Below, one piece after another: positions 17,277 to 25,478 of a DNA stretch of 64,000 bases (positions are counted from its first letter, which is position 1; each line of letters opens with the position of its first letter). The DNA is from Bacteroidota bacterium (lineage in GTDB: Bacteria > Bacteroidota > Bacteroidia > UBA8524). The stretch covers positions 1 to 64,000 of the forward strand of contig WGMZ01000009.1 in NCBI GenBank assembly GCA_016124735.1, read 5' to 3'. The notes beneath the pieces are model-generated. The model saw nothing but the letters and a program-made list of their open reading frames with translations, was not told the origin of the DNA and did not search any database. The translations under genes and the position numbers were made by a program.

Positions 17277-18278
17277 ATGAACAGTCAGGTCAAAATCCTT
17301 GCCATCGAGTCCAGCTGCGACGATACCTCTGCGGCAATATTGGTTGATGGAAAGATTCTATCGAATGAAGTGGCCGGACAAGAGGTTCATGAAAGGTATG
17401 GAGGGGTGGTTCCGGAATTGGCTTCCCGGGCGCATCAACAGCATATTGTTCCCGTGGTTCAGGCAGCCTTGAACCAGGCCGGAATTGGCGTGGAAGACCT
17501 CTCTGCCATTGCCTATACTCAGGGCCCTGGCTTAATGGGCTCATTGCTGGTGGGCGGCTCTTTTGCAAAAGGACTTTCTATCGCTCAAAAAATTCCATTG
17601 ATTGGTGTGCATCACATGGATGCACACGTAATGGCACATTTTATTGATGACCCCAAGCCTGAGTTTCCATTTTTATGCCTGGTGGTTTCCGGAGGACATA
17701 CTCAATTGGTTCGGATGGATTCACCGGCCAGCATGGAAATAATCGGAGCAACCCGCGACGATGCGGCGGGTGAGGCATTCGACAAAAGTGCAAAACTCTT
17801 GGGACTGCCTTATCCGGGAGGTCCTCTGATTGATCGTTATGCAAAAGATGGAAACCCTGAAAAATTTCAATTCAGTACTTCGCGAATGCCTGGCTTCGAT
17901 TTTAGCTTCAGCGGCTTAAAAACAAGTATTCTCTATTTTGTCCAGGAACAGCAAAGCAAAAACCCGCAATTTGTTGAAGAAAACCGGAATGATCTCTGCG
18001 CTTCTATTCAGGAAACAATTGTAAGCTATTTGTTAAAAAATTTGGAAGCTGCCGCCCTCACCTTAGGAATTCAACATATTGGAATTGCAGGTGGAGTGTC
18101 GGCAAATAGCCAGCTCCGTGAGAGGTTGCAAAGTCTGGCAGATACTAAGCGTTGGAAGGCTTATATACCCAGGTTTGAGTACTGTACAGATAATGCCGCA
18201 ATGATAGCCATATCAGCCTATTACAAATTTAAAAACGGCGAATTCGGAAAATTAGATGAGAAGCCGTTTGCCCGGTAG
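17277..18278 (+). CDS. tsaD: tRNA N6-adenosine threonylcarbamoyltransferase TsaD
   Basis: A 333-aa universal tRNA-modification enzyme that transfers threonylcarbamoyl from threonylcarbamoyl-AMP to A37 of ANN-decoding tRNAs, working with TsaB and TsaE. Hallmarks are the start ILAIESSCDDTS, the metal-ligand pair H113 and H117 in HHMDAH, the nucleotide-binding VVSGGHTQLV, and the late DNAAMIA motif with the third metal ligand. The length is normal for the family. It starts 31 bp from the divergent tamB start. No clear terminator follows. Confidence 0.97.
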   Translation: MNSQVKILAIESSCDDTSAAILVDGKILSNEVAGQEVHERYGGVVPELASRAHQQHIVPVVQAALNQAGIGVEDLSAIAYTQGPGLMGSLLVGGSFAKGLSIAQKIPLIGVHHMDAHVMAHFIDDPKPEFPFLCLVVSGGHTQLVRMDSPASMEIIGATRDDAAGEAFDKSAKLLGLPYPGGPLIDRYAKDGNPEKFQFSTSRMPGFDFSFSGLKTSILYFVQEQQSKNPQFVEENRNDLCASIQETIVSYLLKNLEAAALTLGIQHIGIAGGVSANSQLRERLQSLADTKRWKAYIPRFEYCTDNAAMIAISAYYKFKNGEFGKLDEKPFAR

Positions 18279-18375
18279 TCAATATCTGACGTCCTAGTCT
18301 TGCAAGGGTTTTTATAGCTAAATACCGATATTTAGTTATATCGTCATGTACGTTAAAATGTATCTTGCAGACCTG

Positions 18376-19239
18376 ATGAATCGTATTAAACATATACTAC
18401 CAGCCCTTTTTGCCTTAATTATAACGTTCCAGGTTGCAAATGCCCAGGAAGAATGGAGACCCGGAAAATATATGCAACAGGCCGTCGATCATGTTAGGGA
18501 AAAAGCCGAACTCGCCACCTCATTCGGCGATTACGGATACTCTGAAGGCTTCTGTTTCTTAGGTGCTTATATTCGAAACGGGAAATCCGTGACCTGGAGA
18601 ACAACCCTGCCAACCGGAAAGCAACTCCTTTTTATTGGTGGAGGAGACAATGACGCCACGGATGTAGACATCAAAATTTACGACGATAATGGAAAGTTGC
18701 TTGCGGAAGACAATGATGCGGATAATAGTCCGGTTTTGAAGTTTAGAAGCAATACGAGTCAAACCTACAAGATTGAGTTGCGTCTTTACAAGTCAGAGTC
18801 TAACGGCAGCTTTTGTTGCCTCTCATTTTTAGAGGAAGATGCCCCGAGTCTGCCTATGAAGAACATGCATGAGGCGATGAAAAATGTGATCGATTTTGGC
18901 ATCAAAGTGAATGATGAATTCGATGTTCGTTTTCATGACTTGGACAACCAATGGTGTTTATTTGGTTTGAATCAGGAAAGCGGAGCGTATAATTCATGTT
19001 ATAACCTGAGTCTGGGAACAGAATCCCATATTTTTATGGCTGCCGGCGACGACAGACTGAAAGACAGTGACCTATACCTTCTTGATGCCGATGATAATGT
19101 TCTGGAAAAAGATGTTTCAGATGATGCCATACCTGCATTCAAGTATAAAACAGATGCCGATTTGCGTTACAAGCTGAAACTGAAGAATGTCAAATCAGAA
19201 GGAAATTCCATGACCATCATGCTCATCCTTACACAGTAG
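18376..19239 (+). CDS. Exported protein of unknown function with two similar beta domains
   Basis: About 287 aa after the chosen start. The ATG at 18376 gives a clean signal peptide (MNRIKHILPALFALIITF, cleavage after NAQ); an ATG at 18346 would add ten residues. The mature part seems to be two related halves. The first has GGGDNDATDVDIKIYDDNG and LKFRSNTSQTYKIELR. The second has AAGDDRLKDSDLYLLDADD and FKYKTDADLRYKLKLK. Both resemble the pre-peptidase C-terminal (PPC-like) beta sandwich that reads VDLYLYD-type cores. This duplication is my reading and has not been tested by alignment. It is a single gene, probably periplasmic or surface-exposed, with no catalytic motif. Confidence 0.72.
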   Translation: MNRIKHILPALFALIITFQVANAQEEWRPGKYMQQAVDHVREKAELATSFGDYGYSEGFCFLGAYIRNGKSVTWRTTLPTGKQLLFIGGGDNDATDVDIKIYDDNGKLLAEDNDADNSPVLKFRSNTSQTYKIELRLYKSESNGSFCCLSFLEEDAPSLPMKNMHEAMKNVIDFGIKVNDEFDVRFHDLDNQWCLFGLNQESGAYNSCYNLSLGTESHIFMAAGDDRLKDSDLYLLDADDNVLEKDVSDDAIPAFKYKTDADLRYKLKLKNVKSEGNSMTIMLILTQ

Positions 19240-19421
19240 CAATGTAGTATTCCCCGTTCGCCAGTGGGTCGATTGATAGCAACCATGCCGAAGGAAAATT
19301 CCTGACTTCGTTTTTGATCTCCTGATCTTCCCGACTGGAATTAGCGTGCCTTCCATTTTATTTTCTCAACTAAATACCAGAATAAATTACCTTAGGGAAT
19401 CAATTCATCCCTGATTGGTCA

Positions 19422-20525
19422 ATGGCAAAAAAAATTTCCCTTAAAAGTATCCAAACGGAAGTGGATGCAAGCTTTCTTTATCATCTCCTCTCTGAAAATG
19501 AAGAAGACCCCGGAGTGGCTGATGTTTTCCGACAGATGAGTGAGATAGAAAAAGGACATGCTCTGGCCTTCCTGCATGGCAAAGGTTTGAATGAAAGTTT
19601 CTTGCCTCAGCCATCTTCGCGGGCAAAAACCTTAAAAAGACTGGCCAAAGTCTTCGGCTATAACCTGATTTTGGGAATATTGCTTGATACGGAAAAAGGG
19701 CTTTCCAGAAATATTCTCAGCGCCAGAAAAAAGACCGGCACTGAAAAATCGATTTCGGATACTGCGCATGTTGCCATTCTTAAGAATGTTCTGACACAGC
19801 ACCCCGATGCTGCGGGAAACCTGGCACGTTTCGAAAAACATCACCGCAATATCGGCGGCAACGCGCTCCGCGCGGCGGTGCTGGGTGGAAACGACGGTCT
19901 TGTTTCGAACTTCAGCCTGGTTATGGGAGTGGCCGGAGCGAGCAGCGGACAGCAAGAAGTCCTGTTAGCGGGTATTGCCGGACTACTCGCCGGTGCATTG
20001 TCGATGGCATTGGGCGAGTGGGTTTCCGTCAAAAGCTCTCAGGAGCTCTACGAAAACCAGATGGAAATTGAAAAGGAAGAGCTGGAACATAATCCTGAAG
20101 GGGAAGAAAAGGAAATTGCCCTGATTTATCAGGCGAAAGGAATTCCCAAAGAGCAGGCCAAAGAAATGGCTTCGGAAATCATGAAAGACAAGGCCTCAGC
20201 CCATGAAGTTTTAGTAAAAGAAGAGCTTGGAATAGATGCCGAAGAGCTAAAAGGATCTGCCATGGAAGCAGCTTTGAGTTCTTTTATGATGTTTGCCATA
20301 GGTGCCATACTCCCTGTCCTTCCCTTTTTCTTTTCCAAAGGTTGGCATGCTATTTTATTTAGTGCTTTATTGAGCACCCTGGGATTATTTCTGATTGGCT
20401 CCGCTATTACCTTGTTTACCGGAAGAAGCGTGTTAAAATCCGGTTTTCGTCAGGTTATTTTTGGATTGGCAGCCGCAGCTGTTACCTATGGAATTGGTTC
20501 ACTTATTGGCGCCAGCATTTCTTAA
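19422..20525 (+). CDS. Rubrerythrin-VIT1/CCC1 fusion iron (or manganese) transporter
   Basis: A 367-aa fusion. Residues 1-140 form a ferritin/rubrerythrin-like four-helix domain with likely metal ligands in QTEVDASFL and EIEKGHAL. Residues 150-367 form a VIT1/CCC1 membrane domain, with the family start LRAAVLGGNDGLVSNFSLV (19 residues), SMALGEWVSVKSSQE and several hydrophobic helices in the last 90 residues. Similar EVIT/MbfA proteins of other bacteria export iron and protect against peroxide. The soluble domain probably senses or oxidises the metal. It is a single gene with about 180 bp of non-coding sequence upstream; that gap contains no feature I recognise. Confidence 0.9.
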   Translation: MAKKISLKSIQTEVDASFLYHLLSENEEDPGVADVFRQMSEIEKGHALAFLHGKGLNESFLPQPSSRAKTLKRLAKVFGYNLILGILLDTEKGLSRNILSARKKTGTEKSISDTAHVAILKNVLTQHPDAAGNLARFEKHHRNIGGNALRAAVLGGNDGLVSNFSLVMGVAGASSGQQEVLLAGIAGLLAGALSMALGEWVSVKSSQELYENQMEIEKEELEHNPEGEEKEIALIYQAKGIPKEQAKEMASEIMKDKASAHEVLVKEELGIDAEELKGSAMEAALSSFMMFAIGAILPVLPFFFSKGWHAILFSALLSTLGLFLIGSAITLFTGRSVLKSGFRQVIFGLAAAAVTYGIGSLIGASIS

Positions 20526-20571
20526 TAAATGGAAATATGTACCTTATAGGTCCATTTAATAAGCAGCGTTC

Positions 20572-21519
20572 ATGAAAACGAATCTTCTGATATTTTTGAC
20601 CCTTTTCCTATTTTCCTGCCAGCAGAATAAAATTGCCTACCAGGATCATTCTGTGAGTTCGGTAATTGGGGATGAGAGCTTCATCAAAACTTTCGGGTTT
20701 CAACCCAACGATGCAGTCAATTGTAAACTTCGTGTTCAAACTCATCTGGAGTATGTCGAAAAACTACTGAGAGCAAAAGACATTTCTCATTTGTCTCCTG
20801 AATTGAAAAAAAGACGTTTGGTCTCATTGGATGCATTGAAAGAATATGCCCGTGCCGGGGTTTTTCCGCATAACAATGATTATCCAAACGTATATCGGCC
20901 CTGTTTCATAGATGACGAAGGACGTATTTGTGCAGTAGGTTACCTGGTTGAACAAAGTGCCGGAAGAGAAATGGCAGAAACAATAAATGAACAGGCACAA
21001 TATGAGTTGATTGAAAATATCCATCTGGTCGAATTGGATCATTGGATTGATCAATCAGGATTCCGGAAAGAGGAGTTGGCAATGATTCAACCCCAATACT
21101 ATACAGGACCTCCGGTGGGCCCAGCCAAAGAAGTGGTCAATCTTGGTTACGGCATGTCGTCCATACTGTTTACCTTGTCGAACAGCACCCTGATTGGTGT
21201 CAATATGTATCAATTGAAACATCAGAATCAATTCCATTCCAAACGAATGATTTGGATTGGTTTGGGACTGGGACTTGGTCAATCAGCAATGGGAATTTTA
21301 TGTATGCCTTCTACGCATCAGGACCGGGTTACTTTTCCAAAAAGCACATCGATATCCTGGGCTAATATTGGCATTGGTGCTGCCAGCATGCTTACTTCCG
21401 GTGCAAACATGCTCTCCAATAAGAGCTTCTCTAAAAACCAAATGACATTATTTCTCTCTACTCCCCGGGTAAATTCTAAATGCACCGCCTTTGGCATTGG
21501 TTTGATTAAAACATTATAG
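20572..21519 (+). CDS. Lipoprotein with the CFID...CAVGYL domain, function unknown
   Basis: A 315-aa predicted lipoprotein with a lipobox at FLFSC (Cys16). Residues 45-175 contain a Bacteroidota domain that I know only as uncharacterised. It shows the pattern RPCFIDDEGRICAVGYLVEQ divided by a conserved Asp/Gly turn, then a helical segment ending in a Trp-Ile motif (LDHWIDQSGF). The two invariant-looking cysteines could pair in the periplasm. The C-terminal 130 residues have two or three hydrophobic stretches with small residues, possibly a separate membrane domain. A META-domain lipoprotein gene follows 55 bp downstream. Confidence 0.7.
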   Translation: MKTNLLIFLTLFLFSCQQNKIAYQDHSVSSVIGDESFIKTFGFQPNDAVNCKLRVQTHLEYVEKLLRAKDISHLSPELKKRRLVSLDALKEYARAGVFPHNNDYPNVYRPCFIDDEGRICAVGYLVEQSAGREMAETINEQAQYELIENIHLVELDHWIDQSGFRKEELAMIQPQYYTGPPVGPAKEVVNLGYGMSSILFTLSNSTLIGVNMYQLKHQNQFHSKRMIWIGLGLGLGQSAMGILCMPSTHQDRVTFPKSTSISWANIGIGAASMLTSGANMLSNKSFSKNQMTLFLSTPRVNSKCTAFGIGLIKTL

Positions 21520-21574
21520 TTTCAATATTCCTTTTTGAATGGTTTTCTTTGAAGCGAAACAAAGCCTGAAAGCA

Positions 21575-22033
21575 ATGATCAAGCACTTCGCCTATTCTAT
21601 TTTCTGTTTATTGATATTCCAATCCATTGCATGCAAAAGCAAGAAAGAAACGGTACAAATGCAATTTGGAGTGGTGCAGGAAAAGCTAATGGAAACGCAT
21701 TGGGAACTGATTGAATTGGAAGGAAAACCCTTTGCTAAAAAGGAATCACCCAATGCAATTCCTTTCCTCGAGATTGATTCTTTGGGCCAGGTGGTGGCTA
21801 ACGACGGTTGCAACCGGCTCACAGGTAGCGCGCAAATAGGAAAAGATGGCAGCATACAGTTTGGACCAATGACCAGCAGCTTCAAGGCTTGTTTTGGCCA
21901 AACCTTCGAAACGCCATTTCGGAATGCCCTAAAAAACTGCGACCACTACATCATTACAGGTGGTATTCTGAATCTGATGCAAGGAAAGAAAAATTCCCTT
22001 GCCCGATTTGATGCAGTGGGGTCCGCAAATTAA
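21575..22033 (+). CDS. META-domain (HslJ-like) lipoprotein
   Basis: A 152-aa small envelope protein. A signal peptide ends at a lipobox-like SIAC (Cys20). The rest is one META/HslJ domain, with the typical opening THWELIELEGKPF, the middle VANDGCNRLTGS and IQFGPMTSSFKAC. HslJ-like proteins are linked to heat and antibiotic stress, but their molecular action is poorly known. ATG at 21575 is chosen because an upstream ATG at 21539 would place 12 non-signal residues in front. The stop codon interlocks with the stop of the convergent WG-repeat gene through a shared TTAA. Confidence 0.85.
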   Translation: MIKHFAYSIFCLLIFQSIACKSKKETVQMQFGVVQEKLMETHWELIELEGKPFAKKESPNAIPFLEIDSLGQVVANDGCNRLTGSAQIGKDGSIQFGPMTSSFKACFGQTFETPFRNALKNCDHYIITGGILNLMQGKKNSLARFDAVGSAN

Positions 22034-23124
22034 TCGTCTTCTTCTTTCGGCTCAGTAGTTGGTCGATTCAGGTTTGGATCGTTTTGATCCCACTCGTCCC
22101 ATGGGGTAATCACATGCGTGTTGGGATCAATAAAATACCATTCATCTCTCTTAATCAGGACGAAGCCCCCCGGTGGTTTCGGGAAGTAAAAACGGGATAT
22201 TTTATCGTAAACGAACTCAACAAGGATTTCATTTTTGGAATTGATCATCCCCATTTTTCCCTGTTTCAAAACAATTGCCGTATCGTTCACAAAAGGCTCT
22301 CCTCCATCATATATAAAAGGAATCACAGTATTGCCATTGGTATCAATATAGCCGTAATGTTCATTTTGCCTGATTACGCATAGCCCTTCACGAAAAATTG
22401 CAAACTGGCCGTATTTGTAATCTATTACCATATCGCCATTGAAATTGCAATACCCGAATAAACCGTCTTTGTATAGTGATATACGGCTATTTCCGGCAAA
22501 ACGAGCCATGTTATCCCCCATTGGCACCACCATCACCAAATCCTTATTAATCACACCAAGTAAACTATCCTGACGAAGAATAGCGACTTCGCGACTTCCA
22601 TGCACATTGATCATATCGTATTCAAAGGGTAGGATGATTTTCCCTTTGGTCGACACCATGCCCCATTTGTATTTCTGACGCCCGACCATGGTTCCCGGAA
22701 ACGACTTATCATTGAGATCACGGAAAATAAAAGGTAAGATGAGTTTACCGGTTTTGTCGATGGCCGCATATTTATCATTGCTTGGGTCATGGCCGTCCTG
22801 ATTGTCCGATCGACCTGCTTTTCTCACTATCGCGATTCCATCTGAATTAAAATTCTGTGCATCATCGAATTGGGGTTTGATAATCCAATTGCCTTTTTCA
22901 TCAATAAATCCCGCCTTGCCACTTTCAAAAACAACGGCAGTTCCGTCGGGACCAAAAGGACGGCAAAAATCGAACATGGCTGGAATAATAAATTTCCCAC
23001 TTGATGGATCCACATAGCCCATTTTCTGAGTAATGTCATTGTTGCGGTGCGCAGGAATCGGTGTTTTCTGTGCTCCGGCCTGCAAAACGCATAATAAGAA
23101 TAAGATGCTGATAAATTTTTTCAT
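22030..23124 (-). CDS. Secreted WG-repeat protein
   Basis: A 364-aa exported protein. The signal peptide is at residues 1-19 (ending in AGAQ). It is then made almost wholly of about nine WG (KWG) repeats of roughly 35-40 residues, each with the pattern G-x-I/V-D-x-x-G-K-x-I-I-P-x-x-F-D, for example KAGFIDEKGNWIIKPQFD. The C-terminus is acidic (EPKEEDD). WG repeats form beta propeller-like or solenoid binding surfaces; the partner is unknown. ATG at 23124 is chosen because it starts the signal peptide; a TTG further upstream would add 18 residues. The downstream end overlaps the META gene by 4 bp. Confidence 0.9.
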   Translation of the reverse strand: MKKFISILFLLCVLQAGAQKTPIPAHRNNDITQKMGYVDPSSGKFIIPAMFDFCRPFGPDGTAVVFESGKAGFIDEKGNWIIKPQFDDAQNFNSDGIAIVRKAGRSDNQDGHDPSNDKYAAIDKTGKLILPFIFRDLNDKSFPGTMVGRQKYKWGMVSTKGKIILPFEYDMINVHGSREVAILRQDSLLGVINKDLVMVVPMGDNMARFAGNSRISLYKDGLFGYCNFNGDMVIDYKYGQFAIFREGLCVIRQNEHYGYIDTNGNTVIPFIYDGGEPFVNDTAIVLKQGKMGMINSKNEILVEFVYDKISRFYFPKPPGGFVLIKRDEWYFIDPNTHVITPWDEWDQNDPNLNRPTTEPKEEDD

Positions 23125-23167
23125 CTGCTGCAAATGTAATCCGTCCATCCCGTTTGTGCCATTCCGG

Positions 23168-23175
23168 TATATTTG
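23168..23175 (+). promoter_or_regulatory. -7 promoter box of the 2OG oxygenase gene
   Basis: TATATTTG fits TAnnTTTG and lies 21 nt before the ATG at 23197. A minus-strand TACATTTG at 23131-23138 could serve the divergent WG-repeat gene. Confidence 0.5.
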
Positions 23176-23196
23176 CAACGAAATTTTTTTCCTTTT

Positions 23197-24147
23197 ATGA
23201 CTTCCAATTCCATTCCCTCAATTGATCTCTCCGACTTTACCTCAGGCGATCCTTTGCGGAAAGCAGCCTTCGTTAATTCCCTGGGACAAGCGTATGAACG
23301 CATTGGTTTTGTAGCGCTAAAAAACCATGGACTTAGCCAGGAATTGGAAAATAAATTGTACGCCCAGGTGAAGGCATTTTTTAATGCCCCTCTTGAGATC
23401 AAGAAGAAGTATGAAATCGAAGGACTGGGTGGGCAAAGAGGATATACCTCCTTTGGAAAAGAGCATGCCAAAGGGAGTTTGGTCGGGGATTTAAAAGAGT
23501 TTTGGCATTTCGGACAAGAAGTTACCGACGGTGATCCCATCAAAGAAGAGTACCCGGAAAATGTAATCGTTGAGGAGCTCCCAGAATTCAATAAAATCGG
23601 AATGACTGCCTACAAAACCCTGGAAAATACCGGGCGCTCGGTGTTGCAGGCGATTGCCCTTTTCCTGGGCTTGGATGAGCACTGGTTCGATGCCAAAATT
23701 CACAATGGGAACAGCATACTCCGCCCAATTCATTATGGCCCGATCACTCATGAGCCGAAAACAGCTGTGCGGGCCGGAGCTCATGAAGATATCAATCTCA
23801 TCACCCTCTTAATGGGTGCCAGTGCAGATGGACTCCAAATTCTTACGAAACAAAATGAATGGGTTGGAGTAACTGCTTTGCCTAATCAGATTGTGGTGAA
23901 TGTTGGCGACATGTTACAACGACTCGCCAATAACCGATTGCGCTCAACAACGCATCGGGTGGTCAATCCACCGCATGAAAAATGGAATGAGTCCAGATAC
24001 AGTATTCCCTTCTTTCTTCATCCAAGAAGTGATATGCGATTGGATTGTCTGAAATCATGTATTGATGAAAACCATCCCTTAAGTTATGCCCCGATCAGTG
24101 CCGGTGAATATTTAGATGAACGCCTGAAAGAGATTGGCTTGAAGTGA
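23197..24147 (+). CDS. 2-oxoglutarate/Fe(II)-dependent oxygenase, isopenicillin N synthase-like
   Basis: A 316-aa non-haem iron oxygenase. The N-terminal DIOX_N region starts with IPSIDLSDF and carries the GFVALKNHGL motif. The C-terminal double-stranded beta helix holds the iron ligands H196 and D198 (AHEDINLITLL) and H253 (TTHRVVNPP), and the 2-oxoglutarate-binding R267-x-S269 (RYSIPFF). Bacterial relatives hydroxylate or desaturate small molecules, but the substrate cannot be read from sequence. ATG at 23197 is preferred to a TTG at 23173, which lies inside the -7 promoter box. It is a single gene divergent from the WG-repeat gene. Confidence 0.94.
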   Translation: MTSNSIPSIDLSDFTSGDPLRKAAFVNSLGQAYERIGFVALKNHGLSQELENKLYAQVKAFFNAPLEIKKKYEIEGLGGQRGYTSFGKEHAKGSLVGDLKEFWHFGQEVTDGDPIKEEYPENVIVEELPEFNKIGMTAYKTLENTGRSVLQAIALFLGLDEHWFDAKIHNGNSILRPIHYGPITHEPKTAVRAGAHEDINLITLLMGASADGLQILTKQNEWVGVTALPNQIVVNVGDMLQRLANNRLRSTTHRVVNPPHEKWNESRYSIPFFLHPRSDMRLDCLKSCIDENHPLSYAPISAGEYLDERLKEIGLK

Positions 24148-24212
24148 TGCATTGTCGAATTTGGGGGCATTTTGTGGAGATTCAATCTGAATAAACTTAC
24201 CTTCACACTTGT

Positions 24213-25478
24213 ATGAAAAGATGTACTGCATTTGCTTTCCTGATTTTTTCCATGTTTCAGCTAAGCGCTCAATTTATCCCTCAAATTACTCGTACTTCCC
24301 CGAACAAACTCTCCCTGATGGGTAAAAGATGGGGAACACAGGCGGATTCTTCCACCCTCTTTCAATGGAATGGTACTTCCTTCAATGGACTCCAAACCAA
24401 AGTTTACACGTACAACGCGGATAACAGTATTGCTGAAATCAAGGAATACAATGCTCAAACCCACGAATACCTTCACCGGTATACTTATAAGTACGATCAG
24501 CAAGGCAGATTGGTGGAAATATTGATGGAGGCCAATTACAATGGTACCCTGAAACCTTACATGCGCTATACGTACATCTTTGATGCCCACGGCAACCAGG
24601 AGGTCTACAAAACTGAAAGCTTCTCAAATAACACCTGGAATATCTCGGATGGAGATTCGGCCGCTTTTACCTACGATGCCATGGATCGAATCACGGAAAT
24701 GAGTCTTTTCAAATACAATGGTTCGAATATCAATCCAATTCAAAAACTAGACTACTCTGACTTCAACGCGAATAACTTACCTGAAACGGTCACCATTCAA
24801 ACTTATCAGGGTTCATCCTATATAAACTATGTACAGCTTCAAAACACGGGTTGGCAAGCCGGTTACGATCCCATCAATATCAACCCGAGTTCTTATATAG
24901 GTTACCTGTGGCAACAAACTTCCTGGCAAAGAGCTACCTATGATACAGCCTATGTGCACAATGGAAGAATGGACAGCAGCTTTTTGTTTCAATACACCAC
25001 AAATACCCTGGATTCCTTGAATAAAACCACGTTTGCCTACGATTCACAAGACAAACTCTGGGAAACTTTAAATTACTACTATTCGACCAACATCTGGGAA
25101 CTCTCGAGCGGGCATCGCGACAGCAATGCATATGGTAGCTACGATGAGCTTCAGTATCAAATATCTTCTACCTATTCGGCAATGGATTTTCGCTGGAATA
25201 TCGATGGAAAAGAAGTGTTTTATTACAACAGTCTGTCCGTTCAACCGGTGAAGAGAAATACCCTTAATCTCTATCCAAACCCTGCCAAAAACACGGTCTA
25301 TATTCAATTAGATCAATCCGTCGACGAAATCGTTTTCATCAATAGCCAAGGTATGGAAATTCATCCGAAATGGAGCTCTAATCAAATCCATCTGGAACAA
25401 ATCCCTCCGGGAATTTATCTCGTCAGAATGAAGTCAGACGAAGCCTATTATTTTTCTAAGATTGAAGTAATACCCTAG
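24213..25478 (+). CDS. Secreted YD-repeat-like protein with T9SS type A sorting domain
   Basis: A 421-aa exported protein. Its signal peptide spans about residues 1-19. The body (50-340) contains degenerate YD/RHS-like beta repeats such as YTYKYDQQGRLVEI, FTYDAMDRITEM and FAYDSQDKLWETL. The last 70 residues are a T9SS type A sorting domain (LNLYPNPAKNTVYIQL to the end), which directs the protein to the surface. It is a probable surface adhesin or matrix component; no enzyme motif is seen. Its stop codon interlocks by CTAG with that of the convergent plug gene, itself a part of the secretion system that would export this cargo. Confidence 0.88.
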   Translation: MKRCTAFAFLIFSMFQLSAQFIPQITRTSPNKLSLMGKRWGTQADSSTLFQWNGTSFNGLQTKVYTYNADNSIAEIKEYNAQTHEYLHRYTYKYDQQGRLVEILMEANYNGTLKPYMRYTYIFDAHGNQEVYKTESFSNNTWNISDGDSAAFTYDAMDRITEMSLFKYNGSNINPIQKLDYSDFNANNLPETVTIQTYQGSSYINYVQLQNTGWQAGYDPININPSSYIGYLWQQTSWQRATYDTAYVHNGRMDSSFLFQYTTNTLDSLNKTTFAYDSQDKLWETLNYYYSTNIWELSSGHRDSNAYGSYDELQYQISSTYSAMDFRWNIDGKEVFYYNSLSVQPVKRNTLNLYPNPAKNTVYIQLDQSVDEIVFINSQGMEIHPKWSSNQIHLEQIPPGIYLVRMKSDEAYYFSKIEVIP

